From contig DAONFG010000017.1 of NCBI GenBank assembly GCA_035403465.1, positions 1 through 61,648 of the forward strand: 61,648 nt of DNA. The letters run 5' to 3'. Shown one piece after another: positions 34,452-42,132 of the stretch. Each line of letters begins with the position of its first letter. Position 1 is the stretch's first letter. This stretch comes from JAAYBQ01 sp035403465. GTDB taxonomy: Bacteria > Spirochaetota > UBA4802 > UBA5550. The notes beneath the pieces are model-generated. The model was not told the DNA's origin. It saw only the letters and a program-made list of their open reading frames with translations, and did no database searches. A program made the translations under genes and the position numbers.

Positions 34452-35240
34452 ATGTCATATTCTCCGGAGTTTTTCGACAGGATCAGGTGTCATCGCAGTA
34501 AAAAGAAGCAGTGCGTAGAGCTCATTGCTTCAATCATTACACTTTCAGAAAGGGCGCGCAGGATGGGGCTCCTGGCACTTGAGGATGACCTTGATGCAAT
34601 TAAAGATCCCATGATGAAGAAAGGCCTGCTGCTTGTTGTAGATGGTACGGATCCGGCCATAGTGCATCAGGTACTGAGTGCATTCATGCTTTCATGCTAT
34701 TCAAGGGGTATTAACCTGCTGAAAGCAGTCATTATTCTTCAGGGAGTGCTGGGGATCCAGGCCGGCGACAACACAAGGCTTATAGCTGAAAAACTCAGTG
34801 TTTTTCTCGGGAAAGATATAGACCTCTGGGAAACATACTGGAACGATAATGTGAATGCCCGGACCGGGGTTGGCGGCGTGCATGGCGCGGAAGGTGAGGG
34901 GCATGCTCACCGCGCTGGAGACGTAAATTCGGAAGTTGAGGGTATTGATTTTGAGAAGCTTGCGGATATGGCTGACCGTTTCATCCAGAAGATACTCCGC
35001 GAGGTTGATACCAGAGACCTGGCGATGGCTCTTAAAGGGGCCAGCGCAAAGATGCAGGATAAAATTTTCGGCAACATGTCTAACAGGGCCGCCATACTTT
35101 TAAAAGAGGACATGGACTACATGGGCCCTGTGCGGATGGATGATGTCATCTGCTGCCAGGAGAGGATACTTACCATTGCCTGCAGGCTTGCAGAAGCGGG
35201 TGAGATCATATTTCCTGACGGCAGCGAGCTTGTTGAATAG
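34452..35240 (+). CDS. Chimera of a MotA cytoplasmic segment and the FliG C-terminal domain
   Basis: A 262-residue soluble protein. Residues 25-110 match the cytoplasmic part of the stator protein MotA (ERARRMGLLALEDDLDAI, then DPMMKKGLLLVVDGTDPAIV), including Arg36 and Glu44, equivalent to E. coli MotA Arg90 and Glu98. None of the MotA membrane helices is present. After a His/Gly-rich linker (about 137-160), residues 165-262 are a FliG C-terminal domain (ILREVDTRDLAMALKGAS, then NMSNRAAILLKEDMDYMGPV). All five torque-interface charges are kept at the same spacing: Lys195, Arg212, Glu219, Asp220, Arg228. The chain thus carries both sides of the stator-rotor contact. GAGGTG precedes the ATG. 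No flagellar gene is adjacent; the function is inferred only. Confidence 0.78.
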   Translation: MSYSPEFFDRIRCHRSKKKQCVELIASIITLSERARRMGLLALEDDLDAIKDPMMKKGLLLVVDGTDPAIVHQVLSAFMLSCYSRGINLLKAVIILQGVLGIQAGDNTRLIAEKLSVFLGKDIDLWETYWNDNVNARTGVGGVHGAEGEGHAHRAGDVNSEVEGIDFEKLADMADRFIQKILREVDTRDLAMALKGASAKMQDKIFGNMSNRAAILLKEDMDYMGPVRMDDVICCQERILTIACRLAEAGEIIFPDGSELVE

Positions 35241-35253
35241 ACCGGGGCCCCGG

Positions 35254-36900
35254 TTATTCCAGGACTGCCCCCTTTGCCGCTGAACCCACATGTTTAACGT
35301 ACCTTTTCATGTAGCCCGGGGGAATATCCAGCACAACGGGTTTCCAGTCCGACCTGCGTCTTGCCAGTTCATCTGCCGGCACATCTAGTTCAAGGGACCT
35401 GCCCGGTATGCTGATGCGGATTATATCTCCGTCGCGCACAAGAGCAATCGGCCCGCCCGCTGCAGCTTCGGGTGACACATGGCCAATGCATGGCCCGGCG
35501 CTTGCACCGGAAAACCGTCCGTCAGTGATCAGGGCCACTTTTTTGAAACCTGCAAGTTCAATCCCCATCGTCACTGCCAGTGTTTCGGGCATTCCCGGCC
35601 CCCCTATTGGCCCCTCGTAGCGTATCACAACGACCTCGCCTTCGTTAAGTCTCTTCTCCCTTATGGCCCTGAGCGCATCGGCTTCGCTGTCAAAGACGCG
35701 TGCCGGGCCCGAGAAAACCTTCATGTCCGGATGAACCGCGGACTGTTTCACAACCGCGCCTTCGGGCGCAAGGCTCCCCTTCAGGATTACGGTGCCACCC
35801 TCGGGAAGGTGGGGCCGGTCACGCGGCGGAATTACCTTTTCGTCCCTTATCACGGCAAAGAGCAGGTTTTCTTTTACTGTCTTCCCGGTAACCGTCATGG
35901 AACCGGTGTTGAGGTCGTTTTCAAGCACCTTCATGACCGCGGGCATGCCGCCCGCAATGTACAGGTCCACTATGCCGTAAGGCCCGCTGGGCGATATTGC
36001 GCAGAGTGTGGGGATCTTTCTGTTGAAGTCGTTAAACCGGTCAATGGGGTAGTCAATTCCAAGCTCGTGTGCAATGGCGGGTAAATGGAGCGCTGTGTTT
36101 GTTGACCCGCCTATGGCCAGGTCTGCCATGAGCGCGTTGTCAAGCGCGTCGCGCGTAAGTATCATGCGGGCACTGAGCCCCTCCTGCGACATTGCGACAA
36201 TGCGCATGCCGGCCCTGCGCGCGAAGATCAGCTTGTCGGTATGGACCGCGGGTATGTTTGCAGTGCCGGGAAGGCACAGGCCCATGGCCTCGACAAGGCA
36301 CTGCATGGTGTTTGCTGTACCCATGAGTTCGCAGGCCCCGCATGTTGCAGGAGTTGATGTGTGTATTTTGTCAAAGGGATTTGTGTAGGATTTATGGTCA
36401 ACACTTCCATTCATTGACGGAGAATACCTGATCTGCCAGCAGCCCGGGCCGCCGGTAACAAATATTGACGGCAGGTCAAGGCGCGCTGCGGCCATGATCA
36501 TACCCGGAATTATTTTATCGCAGCTTGCGATAAAGACCACAGCATCATACCTCATGCTGCGTATATGTGTTTCAATTATGTCTGCAATAAGATCCCTCTG
36601 TGCAAGCACGTAACGCATACCGTCGTGTCCCTCGGTCATGCCGTCGCATGGTGCGGGCACATTGAACTCGAAGGGCACACCCCCTGCGGCGTACACCCCC
36701 TCTTTGACACGGGCTGCAACCGTATCAAGGTTAACATGGCCGGGATTTATTTCAGTACGCGAAGAGGCAATTGCTATGAGCGGTTTGTCTTTAAGGTCAT
36801 CGGGGTCCATGCCCAGGCCCCGGAAAAAGGCCTTTCGCACAACGCTTATGGGGAAGTCGCGGTCATCAAATATTACATCGCTCCTGGATTTTTTCGCCAT
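35254..36900 (-). CDS. ilvD: Dihydroxy-acid dehydratase family (IlvD/EDD)
   Basis: Fe-S-dependent dehydratase, 548 aa from the ATG at 36900 (AGGAGG upstream; the frame to 36921 is unlikely). Motifs: AGGVPFEFNVPAPCDGMTEG, FIASCDKIIPGM, the Fe-S Cys in TPATCGACELMGTANTMQCL, and GRFSGASAGPCIGHVSPEAA near the C-terminus. IlvD makes 2-oxo acids in valine/isoleucine/leucine synthesis; close relatives dehydrate sugar acids, and the absence of other ilv genes nearby leaves both open. Convergent with the MotA-FliG gene, 13 bp apart. Confidence 0.9.
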   Translation of the reverse strand: MAKKSRSDVIFDDRDFPISVVRKAFFRGLGMDPDDLKDKPLIAIASSRTEINPGHVNLDTVAARVKEGVYAAGGVPFEFNVPAPCDGMTEGHDGMRYVLAQRDLIADIIETHIRSMRYDAVVFIASCDKIIPGMIMAAARLDLPSIFVTGGPGCWQIRYSPSMNGSVDHKSYTNPFDKIHTSTPATCGACELMGTANTMQCLVEAMGLCLPGTANIPAVHTDKLIFARRAGMRIVAMSQEGLSARMILTRDALDNALMADLAIGGSTNTALHLPAIAHELGIDYPIDRFNDFNRKIPTLCAISPSGPYGIVDLYIAGGMPAVMKVLENDLNTGSMTVTGKTVKENLLFAVIRDEKVIPPRDRPHLPEGGTVILKGSLAPEGAVVKQSAVHPDMKVFSGPARVFDSEADALRAIREKRLNEGEVVVIRYEGPIGGPGMPETLAVTMGIELAGFKKVALITDGRFSGASAGPCIGHVSPEAAAGGPIALVRDGDIIRISIPGRSLELDVPADELARRRSDWKPVVLDIPPGYMKRYVKHVGSAAKGAVLE

Positions 36901-36921
36901 GATGCCTCCTGGTATCTGCAT

Positions 36922-37260
36922 GTTCTACGTTAATTTATGCACATTCATTGTTTTTGTCAAGGTGTTCCCGGGGCATGAACAGACTGTAATGCGGCAATTA
37001 ATAATATTACCTGTTCAGATGTATTTATGCCGCTTAATAAAGGCGCGTCGTATCTTTCTGACATAAGTGAAAAATTTGTGTTTTTGCGCTAATAAATATT
37101 GAAACCGTTTGAATATTGCTCCATATTCAAAATGAACGGACAAGTATTTGACAAACAGGTAAAGCGTATATTTTGGTTTGTACATCAACGGTAAATTGCG
37201 GGATTCACCATGGCCGGTATTTACAATATATTGTACAATAAATAGTATAATTAATAGTAT
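36922..37260. other. Non-coding region between ilvD and the chemoreceptor gene
   Basis: No gene seen. TTGACA occurs at 37148-37153 and TATAAT at 37248-37253, but neither has a well-placed partner box, so I do not call a promoter. Near 37222-37240 there is an AT-rich palindrome (ACAATATATTGTAC) just before the receptor start. Confidence 0.5.
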
Positions 37261-39288
37261 ATGGGAAAAATCATGAAAAAGAAAACAAGCTTGATGAATA
37301 ACTTTAAAATTTCCACGAAACTTCTCGTTATGGCCCTGGGACTGATTGGTGTAATTCTTGTTACGGTTTCTGTGAGCCTGGTGGTTGTTATAAACATTGT
37401 CCTGGGCGATTACATGAATAATGAAGTTCAGACCAGGGCGGAAGTTCTCCGCAGGAATGTTACAGTGATGGAGGAGACTGCTTCTTCTGCAAGTGACTGG
37501 CTCAGCGGATCTTCTATGATGATCAACATTTTCAAGGCAGGTGACCGTAAAGGTGCTGCCGAATACGGTCAGACCGCAATGAAGTCAATCGGGCTTAATT
37601 ACTTTGTTATAACTGATAAGAATGGTAAGGTTTTTGTAAGGGCGCACGCACCTGAGAAATTCGGGGACAGTGTAATCGACCAGGTTTCTATCCGCAATGC
37701 TCTTAAGGGTGAAAAGACAGCCGGGTGTGAAGAGGGGACTGCAGACAGGCTTATAATCAAGGCAACATCCCCTGTTTTTGATAACGGAAGAGTTATCGGC
37801 GCACTTTCGACCGGTTATATACTGAGCAGCAATGTTTTTCCCGATGAGCAGAAGCGGCTTCTGGGTTGTGACGTTACTGTATTCTACGGCGATGAGAGGA
37901 TTGCCACATCTCTTGTTGCAGACGGCAAGAGGCTTGTTGGCACAAAGATGGAGCACAAGGCCATACTTGATACAGTATTGAAAAACGGCGGGAATTATTT
38001 TGGTGAAGCGACAATACAGGGAAAGCTTTTTTATACAGCATATATGCCGCTCAAGGGGAATGAGGGTAAAATCGCAGGTATGCTTTTTATAGGTAAGGAT
38101 GCCGGCGTGATCAGCGGGCTTAAACAGAAGCTGTTCGGCTACCAGACGGCTGTACTGCTCCTGGTGGGTGCGCTCTTTATGATTATTTTTTATTCGGTTA
38201 TTAAAAATACGGTGCTGGTGCGGCTGGGAAGGCTTAACAGGAGGTTCAAGGACATAGCGGAGGGTGAAGGTGACCTCACAAAGACCCTTGACGAGGATGG
38301 GAAGGATGAGCTGGCTAAACTCTCGGTTAACTTCAACAGGTTCGTGGGACGCATACGCGATGTTATATCTGAAATGAAAAGGATTTCAGCCGAGATGACA
38401 GGCGTGGCCAATGAACTTTCTTCAGGTACAAATATATTTTCGGACAACGCGCAGAACCAGGCATCTTCAGTAGAGGAGGTCAATGCCACAACCGAAGAGC
38501 TCTCTGCGGGAATGGAATTCATCGCGGATATGACAAAGGTGCAGTTCGACAAACTGTCACAGATGGTTTCCCGGATGGATGATCTTTCCGGGCTTATAAA
38601 CGGTATGGATGCCAAGGCGAGGGAATCACAGGTTCTGGCAAACAGCATGTCCGACAGTGCAAGGACAGGTGAGAATTCGCTGCAGCTGATGAATGACAGC
38701 ATGAAGAAGATCAACGATAGTTCGCAGAAGGTAAATAACATCATACAGATAATAAATGATATTTCGGACAAGATCAACCTCCTTTCACTGAACGCTGCGA
38801 TTGAATCAGCCCGTGCAGGTGAAGCGGGACGGGGATTCGCGGTTGTTGCGGATGAAATTTCAAAGCTTGCCGACGAAACCGCGGGCAGCATAAAAGAGAT
38901 CGACAGGCTGATCAAGCAGAATGATGCGGAGATCATTAAGGGGATGTCAAATCTTAATGAAACCAGCAGGAATATAGGCCAGATAATTCACGGTGTTGAA
39001 TCAGTCACCGGTATGATGAATTCTATAAAAGATTATACCGGAAAACAGCTTGAAGCGCGTGATGAGATGACCCAGGTATCGGACGTGGTCAAGATCAAGA
39101 CCGAGGAGATAAGGAATGCGACCTCGGAACATCTTGTTTCAACAGAGGAGATTGTACGGGCCACTGCCAGCATCAACGAGATGACCCAGTCAATCGCTTC
39201 CGCGGCAGAGGAGATGGCATCGATGGCACAGGAAATATCAGGAATGTCCGAAACGCTCAAGGGCAGGGTTGATTACTTCAAGGTATGA
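37261..39288 (+). CDS. Methyl-accepting chemotaxis protein with periplasmic cache domain
   Basis: A transmembrane chemoreceptor, 675 aa (671 if the ATG at 37273 is used; GGGAAA precedes that one). TM1 at about 20-47; a single-cache periplasmic domain to about 290 (YFVITDKNGKVFVRAHAP, then SIRNAL-like region and GALSTGYILS); TM2 at about 293-312; HAMP (LNRRFKDIAEGEGDLTKTL); then the signalling coiled coil with the hairpin tip LSLNAAIESARAGEAGRGFA. It would signal to CheA/CheW at the pole. No che genes are adjacent. Probably monocistronic. Confidence 0.96.
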   Translation: MGKIMKKKTSLMNNFKISTKLLVMALGLIGVILVTVSVSLVVVINIVLGDYMNNEVQTRAEVLRRNVTVMEETASSASDWLSGSSMMINIFKAGDRKGAAEYGQTAMKSIGLNYFVITDKNGKVFVRAHAPEKFGDSVIDQVSIRNALKGEKTAGCEEGTADRLIIKATSPVFDNGRVIGALSTGYILSSNVFPDEQKRLLGCDVTVFYGDERIATSLVADGKRLVGTKMEHKAILDTVLKNGGNYFGEATIQGKLFYTAYMPLKGNEGKIAGMLFIGKDAGVISGLKQKLFGYQTAVLLLVGALFMIIFYSVIKNTVLVRLGRLNRRFKDIAEGEGDLTKTLDEDGKDELAKLSVNFNRFVGRIRDVISEMKRISAEMTGVANELSSGTNIFSDNAQNQASSVEEVNATTEELSAGMEFIADMTKVQFDKLSQMVSRMDDLSGLINGMDAKARESQVLANSMSDSARTGENSLQLMNDSMKKINDSSQKVNNIIQIINDISDKINLLSLNAAIESARAGEAGRGFAVVADEISKLADETAGSIKEIDRLIKQNDAEIIKGMSNLNETSRNIGQIIHGVESVTGMMNSIKDYTGKQLEARDEMTQVSDVVKIKTEEIRNATSEHLVSTEEIVRATASINEMTQSIASAAEEMASMAQEISGMSETLKGRVDYFKV

Positions 39289-39476
39289 TGCCGGTTTATA
39301 TACAATAAGTTATATGTGCCGTTTTAATATACACGCGTTAAAAAAATGATTTGACGAATTCACAATATTAGTTAATTTTTAATGCAAGTAGAGTTAATGG
39401 TGGCGAACAGTTTTTTGCCACTTTTTTAATGCGCAGGATTTTACCAGGAATCCGCAATAACAAATGGAGGTATACT

Positions 39477-39878
39477 TTGAAAAAAATATTTTCTTTAGCT
39501 GTAGTGGCATCCTTGGCTGGTCTTCTCTTTCTGTCCGGTTGTGCATCAACAGGCAGCAGCGGCAGCAGCAGTTCATCCAGCACAACTTTCGCAGATTATT
39601 TTTCATATCCCACAGTAAACAAGAACGGCATAGCTTATACAATCTATAATAAACAGGTCGCACCTGATGACATGGATACACTCTCTGTCGTTTTATTAAG
39701 CGGTTATACCTACATTGAACAGACTCTTAACCATTATGGTTACATAGGTGTTGCGGTTCAATTCTCGAACAGCACCAATAAACTCTATGTTGTTGAAAGA
39801 GCAGTGTTTGATAAATTCCTTAAAAACGAAATAGATGCTACCGCTTTCGTTAACCAGCTCAAGGTTATGGATCTCTAG
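39477..39878 (+). CDS. Small outer-membrane-type lipoprotein
   Basis: The start is TTG at 39477: GGAGG lies seven bases upstream and the sequence then reads as a signal peptide (KKIFSLAVVASLAGLLF) with lipobox LSGC. The longer ATG frame at 39429 is unlikely. The mature protein of about 110 residues begins with a Ser/Gly-rich linker (STGSSGSSSSSST), then a compact domain (YTIYNKQVAPDDMDTL, YTYIEQTLNHYGYIGVAVQF) that I cannot assign. A terminator hairpin follows at 39890-39917. Confidence 0.7.
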   Translation: MKKIFSLAVVASLAGLLFLSGCASTGSSGSSSSSSTTFADYFSYPTVNKNGIAYTIYNKQVAPDDMDTLSVVLLSGYTYIEQTLNHYGYIGVAVQFSNSTNKLYVVERAVFDKFLKNEIDATAFVNQLKVMDL

Positions 39879-39889
39879 GAGTATCTATA

Positions 39890-39917
39890 CACACCTGGTA
39901 CGATGGTGCCAGGTGTG
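39890..39917 (+). terminator. Hairpin terminator of the small lipoprotein gene
   Basis: CACACCTGG (39890-39898) pairs with CCAGGTGTG (39909-39917), 12 bp after the stop. No strong T-run follows. Confidence 0.5.
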
Positions 39918-40125
39918 AGCTACCCCCTCGCCTGATGATGCAGAATACTATCCCTACCGCTGAATACTGCTCAATACATCAAATTGCGTCTTTTATTTTA
40001 ATATCTTTTCTCTAAGAATTTCTCACAATATTTTGAAATACACTTTGCCCGGAGTATATTATAACCAGGGAAATGGAAATGGTGATTTTCAGGTTTATTA
40101 AGTCTATATTACGGAGTGATGAGAT

Positions 40126-40476
40126 ATGAAACATGCAGCACGGGAAAACAAGCGTATGTACCTTATGTTTTATCTTCGGGTGTTCGAAGATGGAGAGTTC
40201 CTGGGATTTGTCATAGACCTTTCTCCAAAGGGGATGATGATTATTTCAGAGGCTGCCATAAAAACGGACAGGATTTATAAACTCAGGATGAAACTCCCGC
40301 CGGATATAAAGAATAAGGACAAAAAAAATTATGTTGAGTTCAAGGCGAACTGCAAATGGTCCCGGCCGGATGAGGATAATACCAGTTTTTACCTTAACGG
40401 TTTTGAACTTGAGGAAATCAACAGCGAAACAAGCGCGCTGATCGAAAAGACAATAAACGAATACAGGTTGCCTTAA
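40126..40476 (+). CDS. PilZ-domain protein
   Basis: A 116-residue single PilZ domain, the common c-di-GMP receptor fold. The two ligand motifs are present: RxxxR at Arg6-Arg10 (ARENKRMYL) and DxSxxG at Asp31-Gly36 (DLSPKGM). The remainder is the beta barrel (YVEFKANCKWSRP) and a final helix. GGAGTGATG precedes the ATG. It is followed 12 bp later by a universal-stress-type gene, so they form an operon. It probably translates c-di-GMP level into motility or envelope output. Confidence 0.85.
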   Translation: MKHAARENKRMYLMFYLRVFEDGEFLGFVIDLSPKGMMIISEAAIKTDRIYKLRMKLPPDIKNKDKKNYVEFKANCKWSRPDEDNTSFYLNGFELEEINSETSALIEKTINEYRLP

Positions 40477-40488
40477 AGGGGGAGCATC

Positions 40489-40929
40489 ATGAATATAAAA
40501 ACTATTTTACTGGCAGTGGATCTCACTGAAAACCCGGGAGACATCACAGAAAGGGTCTTCTCCCGTTTAAAGTGCAAGGATGCGCAGCTCTTCATTATTC
40601 ATGTGATCCAGGATATATCCAGGGTCTCCCTGTATGCCGACGCTTATCCCTTATGGGAACAGTACAGGGACAGGGCATGCAAGGATACAATAATCAGGCT
40701 TGATGAATACATAAAGGCTTTATCAGGTCCTTTCAGCGATATTCAGCCCCTTGTGGAAGTGGGAGATCCCGCGGGAATTATAGTCGAAAAGGCGGAAAAA
40801 CTCAATGTTGACCTGGTTGTTGTCGGGAACCACTGCAGGCAGGGGATAGATCACCTGCTGCACAGGAATGTTTCTGAAAAGGTAATGAGGCTTGCAAAAA
40901 GAGAGATTATCAGTTTTTATATATGCTGA
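40489..40929 (+). CDS. Universal stress protein (UspA-like)
   Basis: A 146-residue Usp fold: MNIKTILLAVDLTEN at the N-terminus and VEKAEKLNVDLVVVGNHC in the C-terminal part. The ATP-binding pattern G-x2-G-x9-G-S/T seen in ATP-type Usp is altered: the second Gly is Cys (GNHCRQGID) and the GS is RN (LHRNVSEKV). It may therefore not bind ATP. GGGGGAG precedes the ATG. Second gene of the PilZ-Usp operon, ended by the hairpin at 40923-40961. Confidence 0.85.
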   Translation: MNIKTILLAVDLTENPGDITERVFSRLKCKDAQLFIIHVIQDISRVSLYADAYPLWEQYRDRACKDTIIRLDEYIKALSGPFSDIQPLVEVGDPAGIIVEKAEKLNVDLVVVGNHCRQGIDHLLHRNVSEKVMRLAKREIISFYIC

Positions 40930-40961
40930 CCACACGGCTTTGAATGATGCATGGTCAGCAT
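40923..40961. terminator. Bidirectional terminator hairpin
   Basis: ATGCTGACCA (40923-40932) and TGGTCAGCAT (40952-40961) are perfect 10-bp arms, followed by TAAATTTTATTT on the plus side. The left arm includes the usp stop codon, and the right arm lies 6 bp before the stop of the minus-strand gene. Confidence 0.65.
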
Positions 40962-40967
40962 TAAATT

Positions 40968-41597
40968 TTATTTCTGTTCTTCTGTCCGGGGAATTTCAAG
41001 CTCAAGGTGTTCTTTCATGTCCTGTACAATGGCTTTGGCTACCTTTGTAAGTTCCTTGTCGATTGTGTCTTCCGGCATCAGCATGAAGACCCAGCTTACA
41101 AGGCAGCAGCTTCGCAGGTAGTTCTTGTTCGTGTTGTAAACGTACCTGCCAGTACCGATTACTTTCCCTGTGACAGTATCTATAAACCTGATGTTGATTG
41201 TTATCCTGATCCTTGCCTCGTTCTTTTTATCAACGTAGCAGTCGTACTGCCCCAGGCTTCCTGTTATGAAGTAATCGACATTTGCAATCTTGCCCAGTTT
41301 CGCATAATCTTTCTCTGTCATGCCCGTTGCTTCGAAGGCCTGCTCCCTGATTATCTTTGAAATCTGTGTCCTCTCGACAATATCCCATTCGCGGATCTTG
41401 ATCAGTTCGTTGGTTATTGCGTCAGAAACATTTACCCCGGAATTGGCTACGCCTGAAGCGTCTTCAAACGGGATTAACGCAACCCTTATATTTTTTTTGA
41501 ATCCTTTGGTAGTTTTAAAATAGAGGTCTTTTTCAAATGTAGTACATGATGCAGTGAGACCCGCGATGATTACTGCAATAATTGCTATTTTACGCAT
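40968..41597 (-). CDS. CsgG/LpoB-like lipoprotein
   Basis: The start is the ATG at 41597 (AAAGGT upstream). The signal peptide MRKIAIIAVIIAGLTASC has a loose lipobox (TASC). The mature part reads IRVALIPFEDASGVANSGVN, then ITNELIKIREWDIVERTQIS and YFITGSLGQYDCYV, the pattern of CsgG/penicillin-binding-protein-activator folds that build outer-membrane or periplasmic complexes. A late hydrophobic patch (LVSWVFMLM) may be a second membrane contact. No curli or PBP gene is nearby. Confidence 0.75.
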   Translation of the reverse strand: MRKIAIIAVIIAGLTASCTTFEKDLYFKTTKGFKKNIRVALIPFEDASGVANSGVNVSDAITNELIKIREWDIVERTQISKIIREQAFEATGMTEKDYAKLGKIANVDYFITGSLGQYDCYVDKKNEARIRITINIRFIDTVTGKVIGTGRYVYNTNKNYLRSCCLVSWVFMLMPEDTIDKELTKVAKAIVQDMKEHLELEIPRTEEQK

Positions 41598-41663
41598 GTT
41601 TTTACCTTTCAGCCGGATGATTGTTGATAAAATTAATCTAAGATCCATATATAATAATGTCAA

Positions 41664-42132
41664 ACAACTTTATGGGTCAGGGGCAAATTCCGGAGCAGAT
41701 CCGGATCAAGCCCCTATGGGAACAGGGGTCCGGGAACGTAAATGCGGGTAGAAGCAGGCCGGAGGATTTGAGATTCATTAAATATAATGTTCATTGCTGA
41801 ACTTTAAATTACCTGAACATTCAAATCCCCCCTTTGATAAAGGGGGGATTTTATAACATAAACAGGCATTGCTAAATATTGTATTTAAACCCTCCTTTAC
41901 CAAAGGTCGTCTCCTGCGCATCCATGCGCCCGCCGACACTAGTACGTCCTTGTACGTCGGAGGTGGCCGACAGGCCGGAGGATTTTAAATTCAGGTCAGG
42001 TTAAGACCGTAAATGGAGCGACAGGAGCCGGCCTTCGATAAAGGGAGTATTATGCACTGTTACATAATTTAATTCTTGAAAAACTCTACCAGTATGGTGT
42101 GATTATCCATTCATGTTCCACGGAGGGACCGT
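41664..42132. repeat. Non-coding region built of dispersed repeats and hairpins
   Basis: No gene. It contains a perfect hairpin AAATCCCCCCTTT-GAT-AAAGGGGGGATTT (41823-41851), two copies of CAGGCCGGAGGATTT (41755-41769 and 41971-41985), and a CGACACTAGTACGTCC segment similar to one near 60957. These words resemble intergenic repeat families and lie upstream of the PQQ-OmpA gene. Confidence 0.55.

Noticed and set aside
37148..37172. TTGACA with TATATT before the chemoreceptor
   Set aside because: Only 13 bp lie between the boxes, so it is unlikely to be a working sigma-70 promoter.
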